Assembly: GCA_034429745.1 (NCBI GenBank)
Contig: DAOUFY010000014.1
Span: 26,046-90,045 of the forward strand
Length of the DNA stretch: 64,000 nt
From: JBAXBF01 sp034429745
Lineage (GTDB): Bacteria; Chloroflexota; Anaerolineae; Anaerolineales; DRKV01
Direction of reading: 5' to 3'
Shown: piece after piece, positions 44,837-54,200 of the stretch
How positions within the stretch are numbered: the stretch's first letter is position 1
Layout of the letters: the number at the start of each line of letters is the position of its first letter
Program-made: the position numbers and the translations under genes
Notes under the pieces: model-generated
What the model was told of the DNA's origin: nothing
Database searches by the model: none
What the model saw: the letters and a program-made list of their open reading frames with translations, nothing else

Positions 44837-46930
44837 ATGGTTCAAGGTTTTCAAACGCAGCTGCGTCAAGGTGCCCCTCGCTTTAGTGGATGGCTGTGTG
44901 GGGTTGCTTGCCTTTTGTTATGTATAATTTTAGGGCTTCCTCCTCAAGACAGTTATGCCGATTCCCCAAGCGATCATTATAATTGGGCGCAGCGCGAATG
45001 GGCTTCTCCTTCGATAACCCCTTCTCCAACAATTGAACAATCTTTAGTTGTCTTCACGGTGAATAGTTTCGATGATGATGTAGATGGGAACATCGGTGAT
45101 GGAGTGTGTGTAACTCTGAGAGGGGTATGCACGTTACGCGCTGCAATTCAAGAGGCGAATGCGTCTTATGATACAGAAGTTATTCATTTATCAAGCGGCA
45201 CCTATCGCCTGAGCATACCCGGCCGCGCTGAAGATAAATCGGTTACTGGAGATTTGGATATAACTAGGCCGGTGACATTGCTTGGCAGCGGTTCTGCCGC
45301 GACGATTATTGATGGGGGAGGGCTTGACCGCGTATTGGATATTGGCGAGAATGCCCATCCCGGAACGTCTGTTACCATAGCTCACCTCGCTATCCGCAAT
45401 GGCAGCGACAATGGGGAGAATGCTCCGGCCGGCATTCGGATCCGTACTTATAAGGTTACATTAGAAGACATTATTGTTTCTGATAATTTTGGTGAAGGTA
45501 TTGGCATAGACAAAGGAGCATTAATCCTTAAAAATTCTATTGTGAAAAACAACAACAGCGTTGGCATAGGGGGCATTCGAGCCACTTCTTCGTCTCTGCT
45601 GATCTCGGAAAGTACCATCAGTGAAAATAAAGGTGCTTGGGGGGGGATTGCCTCAGATACATGGATCAATGTAGTCAATTCCACAATCAGCGGCAATAAA
45701 GGCAGTGCAGGTCCGGGCGGTTTGCGGCTCAGCGGCAGTGCAACCATTACCAATAGTACGATTTCGTCCAACATTGGCAGCGAGGGAGCTGCGATTTGGA
45801 TAAACAACGGCAATTTGATCATTATAAACTCGACCATTGTTGCCAATCAATCCTCAGGCAGCGGTGGTGATTGGCGATCTGGATCCGCCGGCGGGATCTT
45901 CTTCAAAGGTGATAAAGGCAGTGTTATTCTTGCTCACACCATTTTAGCTGAAAATATCAGTTCAAGGGAAAGCCCAAACTGTTATGGTACCCTGCTTTCT
46001 ATGGGTTATAATTTGATTGACAAACTGGATGGCTGTCATTTTATTCCCACTGAGACGGACTTGATCAATACCCCACCTTTGTTAGGCCCTTTGCAGAACA
46101 ATGGAGGAACATCATTTACCCATGCCCCTTTGCAAAATAGCGCGGCAATTGACGGTGGCAGTCCGCGCGGCTGCACGTATCGGGATCAAACACCATTGCT
46201 GCGCGATCAGCGCAACCATACCAGACCTTATGATGGCAATGGCGATGGTATAGCGGTCTGTGATATTGGCGCAGTTGAATATGATGGAGAATCGACAGTA
46301 GTTGTTCTTCCAACGCTAACCCCAACATTGCCTTCGGGTGAACTTGTTTCTCAGCCACAGAGCACACCGGTTTCTACAGAACCTATGCCAACGAGCACAG
46401 CGTCTGCTCAATGCAGGGAGCTTGTGGTCAATGGGGGATTTGAAAGTCAAGAAGGATGGGTTTTTCCGCAAACCGCTGCCCCGGCTGAATATGCTCAAGG
46501 TATTGCTCACAGCGGTAAGCAATCTGTCCGTACAGGAATATTAAGCCCCTTGAATAATGTCTTAAGTTATTCGTCTATTTGGCAGCCGGTTGTTATTCCA
46601 TCAGATGTAGGTAAAGCAACATTAAGTTTTTGGGTTTATCCTGTAAATACTGGACCTATTGAGGATTATCATGGAGGAGATCTGCAGTTAGCGCTGTTGT
46701 TGGATTACCCCTATTGGAGTATGGGTTTTAGTCCGCTACGGCAAACTTTGCTTTCGTTGCGCTCCAACAGCCGCACGTGGACGCACTATGAATATGATCT
46801 TACTTCCTATGCCGGGCGGAAAATTTGGTTGTATTTTGGCACATATAATAATGGGTGGGCAGGAAGTTGGGGCAGCCCAATGGCAATGTATGTGGATGAT
46901 GTTTCTCTGCTAGCTTGCTCATCTAAATAA
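44837..46930 (+). CDS. secreted CSLREA/right-handed beta-helix surface protein
   Basis: A 697-residue secreted protein behind a perfect GAGGAGGTAA ribosome-binding site. A signal sequence lies at about residues 12-38. Then comes a CSLREA-type domain (FDDDVDGNIGDGVCV... CTLRAAIQEANA). A parallel beta-helix region (about 115-465) follows, full of short repeats such as NSTISGNKG and SESTISENKG. A Thr/Pro linker and a C-terminal carbohydrate-binding-like beta-sandwich (about 525-697; VNGGFESQEGW at its start, YVDDVSLLA at its end) complete it. Such proteins bind or remodel surface polysaccharide. No catalytic residues can be assigned. Confidence 0.82.
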   Translation: MVQGFQTQLRQGAPRFSGWLCGVACLLLCIILGLPPQDSYADSPSDHYNWAQREWASPSITPSPTIEQSLVVFTVNSFDDDVDGNIGDGVCVTLRGVCTLRAAIQEANASYDTEVIHLSSGTYRLSIPGRAEDKSVTGDLDITRPVTLLGSGSAATIIDGGGLDRVLDIGENAHPGTSVTIAHLAIRNGSDNGENAPAGIRIRTYKVTLEDIIVSDNFGEGIGIDKGALILKNSIVKNNNSVGIGGIRATSSSLLISESTISENKGAWGGIASDTWINVVNSTISGNKGSAGPGGLRLSGSATITNSTISSNIGSEGAAIWINNGNLIIINSTIVANQSSGSGGDWRSGSAGGIFFKGDKGSVILAHTILAENISSRESPNCYGTLLSMGYNLIDKLDGCHFIPTETDLINTPPLLGPLQNNGGTSFTHAPLQNSAAIDGGSPRGCTYRDQTPLLRDQRNHTRPYDGNGDGIAVCDIGAVEYDGESTVVVLPTLTPTLPSGELVSQPQSTPVSTEPMPTSTASAQCRELVVNGGFESQEGWVFPQTAAPAEYAQGIAHSGKQSVRTGILSPLNNVLSYSSIWQPVVIPSDVGKATLSFWVYPVNTGPIEDYHGGDLQLALLLDYPYWSMGFSPLRQTLLSLRSNSRTWTHYEYDLTSYAGRKIWLYFGTYNNGWAGSWGSPMAMYVDDVSLLACSSK

Positions 46931-46970
46931 TGTGCTGTTTTCAATAATATTTTTGAAATAAGGAGATATT

Positions 46971-48182
46971 ATGGACTTTAAACTTAGTGAAGAACACCTT
47001 ATGGTGCAAAAAATGGTGCGCGACTTTGCGCAAAAAGAAATTGCCCCTCTGATCAAGGAGTGCGATCAAAAACAAGAGATGGCGCCTTTTACCCTAAAAC
47101 GGATGGGAGAATTGGGTATTTTAGGCTTATGCCTTCCCGTGCGCTATGGTGGACAAGGAATGGATTATATCGCGCTCGGGCTTGCATGCGAAGAATTGGA
47201 AGCGGTTGACACCACCCTGCGTGTGGTTCTTTCAGTTCATATTGGGCTGTGCTGTTTAGTACTACTGCAATGGGGAACTGAAGAGCAGAAGCAGCGATTC
47301 CTTGTGCCGTTGGCAAAAGGTGAGAAAGTAGGGTTGGGCGCTTTTACCGAGCCTGGCGCGGGTTCTGATTTCGCGAATATTCAAGCTACTGCCCGCCGTG
47401 AAGGCGATTATTATGTGCTTAATGGGGAAAAGATGTGGATTTCGTTGGCAACAAAAGCTGATTATGGCATCGTAACCGTGCGCACTTCTACCGAAGGAAA
47501 GAAAAGCCAGGGATTAACCACTTTTCTCGTTGATTTGCATAGTGAAGGGGTAACGCGAGGTGATATTCATGGAAAACTGGGCGTGCGTGCTGGTTCGACC
47601 GGCTGGCTCGCATTTCAGGATGTGCGCGTGCCGCTGGAAAACCGCATTGGCGAGGAGGGGGAAGGTTTTAAGATCACCATGGCGGCTTTTGATAACGGAC
47701 GTTATACAGTTGCGGCTGGCGCAACTGGCTTAATTAGAGCTTCTTTAGAAGCTAGTGTAGCTTATGCAAAAGAAAGAACTGCTTTTGACAAACCTCTTGC
47801 TGAGCATCAACTTATTCAAGCAAAAATTGCGCGTATGGCGCGGGATTATGAGGCGGCGCGCTTGCTTTATCTGCAAGCCGGTTGGTGCAAGAATGAGGGT
47901 ATTCGCAATACGCGTCAGACGTCGGTGGCTAAGTGGTTTGCTACTGAAGCCTCTTTTGAGGCAGCTGTTGAAGCCGTGCAAATTCATGGCGCTTATGGCT
48001 ATAGTGATGAGTATCCGGTCGAGCGGTATATGCGCAATGCTAAGGGGGCAATTATTTATGAAGGATCAAGCGAGATTCAAAGCCTCATTCAAGCTGGCTA
48101 TGCCTTAGGCGAACGGCAAGATCGCCCGCTGCGCTGTGAGCTGCCGGCTTATGACCCTGATTTTTGGCAAGAGGAGGAGTAA
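46971..48182 (+). CDS. acyl-CoA dehydrogenase
   Basis: A 403-residue FAD enzyme of normal family length. It has the N-terminal helical domain (LSEEHLMVQKMVRDFAQKEI), the flavin motif GLGAFTEPGAGSDF, the LNGEKMWISLA stretch, and the C-terminal IYEGSSEIQSLI. It introduces a double bond into an acyl-CoA and hands electrons to an electron-transfer flavoprotein, which is not in the window. Chain-length preference cannot be read here. The neighbours are unrelated surface proteins. It has its own AAGGAGA ribosome-binding site and a strong terminator overlapping its stop codon, so it may be a single-gene unit or end with the beta-helix gene. Confidence 0.92.
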   Translation: MDFKLSEEHLMVQKMVRDFAQKEIAPLIKECDQKQEMAPFTLKRMGELGILGLCLPVRYGGQGMDYIALGLACEELEAVDTTLRVVLSVHIGLCCLVLLQWGTEEQKQRFLVPLAKGEKVGLGAFTEPGAGSDFANIQATARREGDYYVLNGEKMWISLATKADYGIVTVRTSTEGKKSQGLTTFLVDLHSEGVTRGDIHGKLGVRAGSTGWLAFQDVRVPLENRIGEEGEGFKITMAAFDNGRYTVAAGATGLIRASLEASVAYAKERTAFDKPLAEHQLIQAKIARMARDYEAARLLYLQAGWCKNEGIRNTRQTSVAKWFATEASFEAAVEAVQIHGAYGYSDEYPVERYMRNAKGAIIYEGSSEIQSLIQAGYALGERQDRPLRCELPAYDPDFWQEEE

Positions 48183-48206
48183 TCCTCCTCTTTTTCTTTG
48201 TTTTTT
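48169..48206 (+). terminator. intrinsic terminator overlapping the acyl-CoA dehydrogenase stop codon
   Basis: A perfect ten-base stem (AAGAGGAGGA / TCCTCCTCTT) with a four-base loop GTAA at 48179-48182 is followed by a T-rich tract to about 48206. The stop codon TAA lies in the loop and stem edge, so the last two sense codons form the stem. Confidence 0.88.
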
Positions 48207-48310
48207 CATTAGATTGCTCTTGGCATAAATGTTGCAACAAAAAGGTTACTTCAGCCTTGCGCTTTGCAGGGTGATCTCGCTGCAGGGTATTTTTATGTTA
48301 GGAGTGAAAT

Positions 48311-48403
48311 ATGATGCGTACAAAACAAACCGATTTGCAAATGTTTGTGGGTGTCTTGATATTAATTACCATCCTCATATCAGTATTATTGCCTTATCGG
48401 TAA
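48311..48403 (+). CDS. putative 30-residue single-span membrane microprotein
   Basis: A short frame in the 48183-48549 gap, preceded by TAGGAGTG seven bases before the ATG. The first ten residues are polar and basic (MMRTKQTDLQ). Residues about 11-27 are strongly hydrophobic (FVGVLILITILISVLL), and it ends Pro-Tyr-Arg. The good ribosome-binding site, the clean membrane segment and the location after a terminator argue that it is real. It lacks homologues I recognise. It does not share the Trp-Ile-Tyr-x-x-Phe tail of the other microprotein at 52635. It lies about 150 bases before the subtilase gene and could be co-transcribed with it. Confidence 0.5.
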   Translation: MMRTKQTDLQMFVGVLILITILISVLLPYR

Positions 48404-48489
48404 TAGGTGGACACTAAAGCCTTATGTTCAAGATGCATGCTATTTCATACGACATACTGCAAGCGCGTTTATCAGCAAGGAGAAGTAAT

Positions 48490-48505
48490 TGCATGTTTAC
48501 ATGCA
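48490..48505. promoter_or_regulatory. 16-bp inverted repeat upstream of the subtilase gene
   Basis: TGCATGT-TT-ACATGCA is a perfect seven-base inverted repeat about 45 bases before the subtilase ATG. It could be an operator or a small RNA hairpin. A TTGACA follows at 48515 but has no matching -10 at usual spacing, so no promoter is assigned. Confidence 0.35.
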
Positions 48506-48549
48506 GCCTAGATTTTGACATTTGAAAAGACTACATGATAGGAGCCAAG

Positions 48550-51500
48550 ATGAAGATTCATCCCTCATTCAAACAACTTTTCATTAGTGCAATGATGTTG
48601 TGCGCCTTAATGGTGATGCTCATCCCGATGCAAAAGGGAATGGCGCAGTACGTTCAACATTCTGCCGCGGTAGAGCCAACTCCATTGCCTATAGTAGTGC
48701 CCGACGCGGTAAAGGATAAAATTGAACCTGCTGTTATCCAAAGTTTTTCAGAAACTCCACAAAAGTTGGTTTCGGTGATTATTCAGCTGAAGGATAAGGC
48801 TGACCTGGAATCAATTGTGGATAGAAGAGATAGCAAAAGTTTGAATGAGGTTAAGCTTCATCGGGAAGAAGTTGTTCAAGCTCTAAAGGAAACTGCTGCG
48901 CGCAGTCAGGCGCCGGTATTGGCTTTGCTCAATCAAGGTGTTCAGGCTCAAGAGGTGTCGAAGGATGTTGTATCCTTTTTTATTATCAATGCTATTGCTG
49001 CAACTATTAATCAAGACATGCTCGTTAAACTGGCTGAGTTACCTCAAGTGGAGCATATTTATCCAGATGTTGTGATTCAAATACCGCCTGAGGAAATGAA
49101 AGCCATACAAGTGAGCGACAATGATGTAGATGTGAGCGGGGTTGCTTGGGGTGTAGCTAAAATACGCGCAGACAAAGTTTGGAATGAATTGGGCATCACC
49201 GGCAAGGGTATTGTGGTTGGCAGCATTGATACCGGGGTTGACCGCGATCATCCGGCGTTGAAAGATAAGTATCGCGGCAATCGAACATATCAGGTATATA
49301 GTTTTCATGATTTTGTGGATATGAAGCCTATCCCTTATGATGATCATGGGCATGGGACTCATGTAATGGGAATAATCATGGGCGATGGCGGAGAGATGCA
49401 AAAAATTGGCATTGCACCCGGCGCAGAATGGATTGCTGCTAAAGCCATTGATGCTCAGGGATATGGTTTTGGACGTACATTGTTGATGGCAATGGAATGG
49501 ATCATGGCTCCGGAAGGGGTTGCACGGCTTGCCCCGGATATTGTCAGCAACTCCTGGGGAGGGACCTGTGATTCAAGGGATGTATTTTTTCGCCAAGCTG
49601 TTCAAAGTTGGCGTGCAGCCGGCATTATTCCAGTGTTTTCAGCCGGAAACCGAGGTCCTAAAGAAGCTACAGTGGGTTCGCCAGGTTGTTTTCCGGAAGC
49701 TATTGCAGTAGGTGCCACCAATCAGGATGACCAAGTAACTGAATGGAGTAGCAGAGGGCCGGCTTTTAAAGATTTGCTCAAGCCGGATTTCTCAGCCCCC
49801 GGCGACAAGATTCTCTCCAGCATTCCGCCTAAAGGTTATGCGAAGTTCAGCGGCACTTCTATGGCTGCTCCTGCAGTGAGCGGCTTAATCGCCCTGATGC
49901 TAGAGGCTAACCCGAATTTGTCTTTTGATCAAGTGGTGGAGATATTAAGTGAGACAGCAGTGGACTTGGGTAAAAGCGGTCCTGATTATGATTATGGATA
50001 CGGTCGGGTGGATGCTTACAAAGCTGTGTTAGCTAGCAAGGGCGAATCCGGCGGTTATGAGCTGATTGCCCCGCAAGGAAACATTTCTGAAAAACAGCCA
50101 ACCTATCAATGGAAAATTATTCCTGATGCTGAGAAGATTCAACTTAAAGTTGCTGCAAAGTCGGGTGAACAGGTACTCGCCGCTTGGTACAGTGCGGCAG
50201 ATATATGCAAAGGGACAACATGCACGGTAAAACCTTCTAAGACATTGGAAAGTGGAGCTTATGAATGGCAGATCCAAGCTGCTACAGCACAAGAGGTAAA
50301 ACCGTGGAGTGATGCGGTTGGCTTTACTGTTCAGGAAGCTCTTCTGCCTGCCCCCAAGCCAATTTCACCGCAGGGTAAAGCTAGTGAAAATCCTCCTCTC
50401 TTTGAATGGGAGGCTGTCGCGGCTGCAAAGAAATATCAGCTAAAAGTGCTAGATGATAGCGGTAAAGAGGCAGTCTCTGCTTGGTACAATGCAAGCGATA
50501 TTTGCAATACAGCCCAATGTAAAGTAAAAATAAGTTCAACGCTACAGCAAGGCTCATACCGTTGGCAGGTGCAAGCAGCTGATGACAGTTCCACTAGCTT
50601 ATGGAGTGATGAGTTGAGTTTTAATATTGAGCAAAATCAGTCTCCTGCAGTGGAGCTTATCTCACCGGTGGGAGAAATTCAAGATCCTTCACCGACCTAC
50701 ACGTGGAAAGCTGCTCAAGGGGCGAGCCGCTATCAACTGAATGTCCAAAATGAATCAAAGCAGGATATTATTTCTGCATGGTATGAAGCTGCTGCTATCT
50801 GCAATGCAGAGACATGTATGGTTAAAACTACCCAAACCTTGGCAGGCGGCTCTTATACTTGGCGAATTCAACCTGCGAGCGATTCATCGAATGGTGAATG
50901 GAGTGCTCCGCTTGCTTTTAAGGTGATTTCAGCAGCACTTAGCTCTCCTCAGCCGCTTGCTCCGCAAGGAGAAATAGTAGAGAATCAGCCGGCATTTGTA
51001 TGGAAAGCTGTCAATGGGGCAAGCGAGTATAAATTTAAGTTAAGCAAAGCTTCTGGTGAAAAGGTACTAACAACGTGGTATGCTGCAGCAGATCTCTGTA
51101 AAGCTGACCAATGTTCAGTGCGACCAGAGGTAGTCCTTGCAGAAGAAACCTACCTTTGGCAGGTGCAGGCTAGTGCAGGCAATCAAAGCAGTGATTGGAG
51201 CAAAGAAATGCAATTCACGGTTAAAACTCCTCCTCCAACTGCGCCTCAGTTGATTGCTCCGCTGGGCGACATTAAAGAAACGCAGCCGCTGTTCCAATGG
51301 AAGTCTTCCAGAGGAACAAGCGAATATCGCTTAGTGATTAGTGGAGGTGGAGGAGATATCTTGCGGACGTGGTATAAAGCTCAGGATGTGTGCCAAGAAT
51401 CCACCTGCAGTGTAAAACCTAACCTAACGCTGGAAAGCGGCACCTATACTTGGCAAGTTCAGGCTGCTGCACCGGGAAGCAATGCAGTATGGAGCGAAGC

Positions 51501-52620
51501 AGGCCGCTTTTCTGTGCAGCCTAGTGCCCCAGCGGTTCCTAGCGGTATTTTCCCGATGGAGCAGATAATTGAGGATCAGCCAATTTTCCGCTGGTCAGCT
51601 GTACAGGGAGCGGAAGAGTATCAATTGAAAGTGGTCAATGAGCAAGGCGGAATAAGCTTCAGCAAGTGGTACCGCCATAAGGATTTTTGCAGCGGAGCGG
51701 TTTGTTCAGCTAAGCTCTCAACGCGTTTGGATGTGGGCAATTATATCTGGCAGGTGCAGTCTTCTAACCTGAGTGGCAGCAGTGCTTGGAGTGAGGGTTT
51801 AAGATTCACCTTGCGTGAGCTTGCGCCGCAAGTAAAACAGCTTTTTGCGCCAAGCGGGAATATTAGTGAAGTGCTGCCTGTGTTTAAGTGGTCTGCTGTC
51901 GCGCGTGCTCTTGAGTATGAAATAAAAGTGAGTGATGCAAATCGACGCGTCGTACTCAATGGGCGATATGCAGCAGCAGATGTATGCTCTGATGCTGTCT
52001 GTTCTACTCGTCTCACTATGGAGCTTCCGCCAGGGGCATATGAGTGGCAAGTACGTGCTTCAAGCAGCAGCGGAGCCGGCGCGTGGAGCACCGCCATTGC
52101 TTTTGTGATTAGTGAACCTCCGCTGCCGGCGGCCAATTTAATTGCTCCGCAGGGTGCTGTAAATCATTCTACGCCAAAATTTGAATGGTATTTTGTACCG
52201 AAAGCAACATCTTATCAGCTGAAAGTCAGCGGCCCGGCTGGCAGTACAGAGAGTGTATTCCAAATGAAATACAATGCAGATCAAATCTGCTCCGGAGCTC
52301 GTTGTTCCGTAAGCTTACCGATGCAGCTTGCTCAAGGCGATTATACTTGGCAAGTGATGACGGCAAATGCTACCAACACAGGAACTTGGAGTTGGGTGGC
52401 AAAATTCAGTGTTCAACCGCCGGCTTCCAGTCCAACTTCCATTGTTCAACCGACTGTCTCACCAACAGCCGCTCAATCCAATACCTATGTTGTTCAACCG
52501 GGCGATTCGTTAATCAACTTAGCGCGGCGTTGGGGTGTAAGTGTAGAGACGCTCAGCACCTTGAACAATATCCCCTATCCGTACATATTGCGGGCGGGGC
52601 AGGTTATTAAAAAGCCGTAA
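48550..52620 (+). CDS. secreted subtilisin-like protease with eight Cys-pair repeats and LysM
   Basis: A 1356-residue exported S8 protease. A signal peptide covers about residues 1-33, then an inhibitor-like propeptide. The catalytic domain has Asp227 (SIDTGVDRDHP), His268 (HGTHVMG) and Ser437 (SGTSMAAPAVSG). From about residue 498 to 1290 there are eight tandem modules of about 99 residues, each with a P(Q/L)G...PxFxW strand, a WY-A-D-(I/V/L)-C-x4-C segment and an ending YxWQVQA. A Pro/Thr linker and a C-terminal LysM domain (YVVQPGDSLINLARRWGVS) follow. LysM anchors it to a cell-wall glycan. The start at 48550 has TAGGAG six bases upstream. The next gene begins 14 bases after the stop. Confidence 0.93.
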   Translation: MKIHPSFKQLFISAMMLCALMVMLIPMQKGMAQYVQHSAAVEPTPLPIVVPDAVKDKIEPAVIQSFSETPQKLVSVIIQLKDKADLESIVDRRDSKSLNEVKLHREEVVQALKETAARSQAPVLALLNQGVQAQEVSKDVVSFFIINAIAATINQDMLVKLAELPQVEHIYPDVVIQIPPEEMKAIQVSDNDVDVSGVAWGVAKIRADKVWNELGITGKGIVVGSIDTGVDRDHPALKDKYRGNRTYQVYSFHDFVDMKPIPYDDHGHGTHVMGIIMGDGGEMQKIGIAPGAEWIAAKAIDAQGYGFGRTLLMAMEWIMAPEGVARLAPDIVSNSWGGTCDSRDVFFRQAVQSWRAAGIIPVFSAGNRGPKEATVGSPGCFPEAIAVGATNQDDQVTEWSSRGPAFKDLLKPDFSAPGDKILSSIPPKGYAKFSGTSMAAPAVSGLIALMLEANPNLSFDQVVEILSETAVDLGKSGPDYDYGYGRVDAYKAVLASKGESGGYELIAPQGNISEKQPTYQWKIIPDAEKIQLKVAAKSGEQVLAAWYSAADICKGTTCTVKPSKTLESGAYEWQIQAATAQEVKPWSDAVGFTVQEALLPAPKPISPQGKASENPPLFEWEAVAAAKKYQLKVLDDSGKEAVSAWYNASDICNTAQCKVKISSTLQQGSYRWQVQAADDSSTSLWSDELSFNIEQNQSPAVELISPVGEIQDPSPTYTWKAAQGASRYQLNVQNESKQDIISAWYEAAAICNAETCMVKTTQTLAGGSYTWRIQPASDSSNGEWSAPLAFKVISAALSSPQPLAPQGEIVENQPAFVWKAVNGASEYKFKLSKASGEKVLTTWYAAADLCKADQCSVRPEVVLAEETYLWQVQASAGNQSSDWSKEMQFTVKTPPPTAPQLIAPLGDIKETQPLFQWKSSRGTSEYRLVISGGGGDILRTWYKAQDVCQESTCSVKPNLTLESGTYTWQVQAAAPGSNAVWSEAGRFSVQPSAPAVPSGIFPMEQIIEDQPIFRWSAVQGAEEYQLKVVNEQGGISFSKWYRHKDFCSGAVCSAKLSTRLDVGNYIWQVQSSNLSGSSAWSEGLRFTLRELAPQVKQLFAPSGNISEVLPVFKWSAVARALEYEIKVSDANRRVVLNGRYAAADVCSDAVCSTRLTMELPPGAYEWQVRASSSSGAGAWSTAIAFVISEPPLPAANLIAPQGAVNHSTPKFEWYFVPKATSYQLKVSGPAGSTESVFQMKYNADQICSGARCSVSLPMQLAQGDYTWQVMTANATNTGTWSWVAKFSVQPPASSPTSIVQPTVSPTAAQSNTYVVQPGDSLINLARRWGVSVETLSTLNNIPYPYILRAGQVIKKP

Positions 52621-52634
52621 GTCGAGAAGTTTCT

Positions 52635-52754
52635 ATGGGTTTTCGCTTGTTTACTCGAGAAAATGGTGCGGCGTTATTATTTTGTCTTTTGGTGCTCTTG
52701 CTGATCATACTCACTGCTGAACAATCACCGCAGTGGATTTACCAAGGTTTTTAG
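52635..52754 (+). CDS. 39-residue membrane microprotein with acyl-shuttle-like C-terminal hexapeptide
   Basis: A 39-codon frame squeezed between the subtilase (14 bases upstream) and the MBOAT gene, whose ATG directly follows this gene's TAG. The N-terminus is short and basic (MGFRLFTREN). One membrane helix spans about residues 12-27 (ALLFCLLVLLLIIL). An outside tail of about 12 residues ends in WIYQGF. DltX, the small partner of the MBOAT DltB in teichoic acid D-alanylation, has the same plan: a basic start, one helix, and a C-terminal F-I-Y-x-x-F-like hexapeptide whose Tyr carries the acyl group. The Tyr here is at the same position, fourth from the end. The ribosome-binding site is modest (GAGAAG). 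The adjacent MBOAT has no such motif of its own, which fits a split system. Confidence 0.72.
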   Translation: MGFRLFTRENGAALLFCLLVLLLIILTAEQSPQWIYQGF

Positions 52755-54197
52755 ATGCCGCTGGCACAAATCCTCTTCTTTTCCGTTGGAGCGCTGCTAT
52801 TAGGATTAGTGCCTTATCGCAAGGTTAAACGAGGGGGGATGTTGTTATTCTCGCTGGCTGCACTATATATCCTTCAGCCAGCAACCCCTATTCGATATAT
52901 GAGCTTTTGGCTGCCGACGGCTTCAATAGCTTTAGCGATATTAGGCTGGGCAGCCACACTTCCTTCAGAAAGGCCTTGGCGCCGAGTAAAAAAAGAAGAT
53001 AGCTTAACCTTGTTTTTCATCTTATTGCTGGTGATCGGAGCAGCCGCCATGCAAGCTTGGGGTTACAGTCTGCCGGGAAGCTCCATGCAGTTCCCTCCAC
53101 TTGAACATGTAGGCTTGGCAATAGGTATCTTATGCTTGATTGTGATCATCATGTGGCTGCTGGGTTTGTCTGCGCGCTTAGCTGTATGGCTGAGCTTTTT
53201 ATTTATCCTTGGGCTAGTAGGGTTGTTTTTTATGTTGAAGACAGATGAAGTATCTGCCTTGATAAGTGCTTGGCTTCGTTATTTTAATCAGCAAGACCCT
53301 GCTTTAGCTAGCCCAACAGACCTGCGCTGGTTGGGCTTTTCATACTTAAGTTTTCGACTTATTCATACCTTGCGCGAGAGAGCAAAAGGCAACTTAGCTA
53401 CGCTTTCGCTACAGGAGTACTTTACATACATGCTTTTTTTCCCTGCCATCTCAGCCGGCCCGATTGATCGCCTTGATAGATTTGATAAGGATTGGCAGCA
53501 GCTTCAACCTTTGGATGTTCAGCGCTTTTATATAGCCGGGCAGCGGCTGTTGTGGGGCTTGGTAAAGAAGTTTGTTCTAGCAGATAGTTTAGGCTTGGTT
53601 GCCCTAAACCAGCAAAATGCCCAGCAGGTAGGTTTAAGCGGCTGGCTGTGGGTGCTGACCTACTGTTATGCCTTTCAGCTGTATTTTGATTTTTCAGGCT
53701 ATACAGATATTGCTATAGCTATGGGTGAATTCTTAGGCATTCATTTACCGGAGAACTTTCGCCGACCCTACCTGCAGAGCAATATAAGTACTTTTTGGAA
53801 TTGCTGGCATATTAGCTTAACGCAGTGGTTTAGGGCGTATGTGTTTAATCCCCTAGCGCGCAGCTTGCGCAAACATCCATTTATACCAGAGTGGCTGGCA
53901 ATTCTCATCTGTCAGAGTGCAACCATGCTGCTGATTGGGTTGTGGCATGGTGTCAGCGGCAATTATTTAATGTGGGGAATATGGCATGCATTTGGGTTAT
54001 TTATTCACAACCGCTGGGCTGCTGTAATCCGCCCATTAAGTTTATGGCACAATGCTTCACCTTTTTGGCAAAAAGTTGGCAAAGGGGTTGGGATATTCCT
54101 TACCTTCAATTATGTTGCCTTAGGCTGGGTATGGTTCAGCTTGCCGAGCGTCTCAGAGGCATGGCGCACCTTGCAAAAAATGTTCTTATGGGGGTAG
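52755..54197 (+). CDS. MBOAT family O-acyltransferase (AlgI/DltB-like)
   Basis: A 480-residue protein with about eleven membrane helices. The MBOAT core includes YFTYMLFFPAISAGPIDR, FDFSGYTDIAIAMG, GIHLPENFRRPYLQSNIS, FWNCWHISLTQWFRAYVF, and the His pair in GLWHGVSGN (His398) and WGIWHAF (His411). MBOATs of this group pass an acyl group from an intracellular thioester across the membrane to an outside acceptor. The C-terminus ends shortly after a membrane helix, in FLWG, and lacks the fused shuttle hexapeptide, so the microprotein directly upstream would supply it. The gene starts at the base after the microprotein stop, with AAGG as ribosome-binding site. The acyl donor (often acetyl-CoA) is unknown. 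Confidence 0.92.
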   Translation: MPLAQILFFSVGALLLGLVPYRKVKRGGMLLFSLAALYILQPATPIRYMSFWLPTASIALAILGWAATLPSERPWRRVKKEDSLTLFFILLLVIGAAAMQAWGYSLPGSSMQFPPLEHVGLAIGILCLIVIIMWLLGLSARLAVWLSFLFILGLVGLFFMLKTDEVSALISAWLRYFNQQDPALASPTDLRWLGFSYLSFRLIHTLRERAKGNLATLSLQEYFTYMLFFPAISAGPIDRLDRFDKDWQQLQPLDVQRFYIAGQRLLWGLVKKFVLADSLGLVALNQQNAQQVGLSGWLWVLTYCYAFQLYFDFSGYTDIAIAMGEFLGIHLPENFRRPYLQSNISTFWNCWHISLTQWFRAYVFNPLARSLRKHPFIPEWLAILICQSATMLLIGLWHGVSGNYLMWGIWHAFGLFIHNRWAAVIRPLSLWHNASPFWQKVGKGVGIFLTFNYVALGWVWFSLPSVSEAWRTLQKMFLWG

Positions 54198-54200
54198 CGG

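Noticed and set aside
48515..48545. Promoter based on TTGACA at 48515
   Set aside because: No -10-like sequence lies at 15-19 bases; the position falls on the ribosome-binding site of the subtilase gene.
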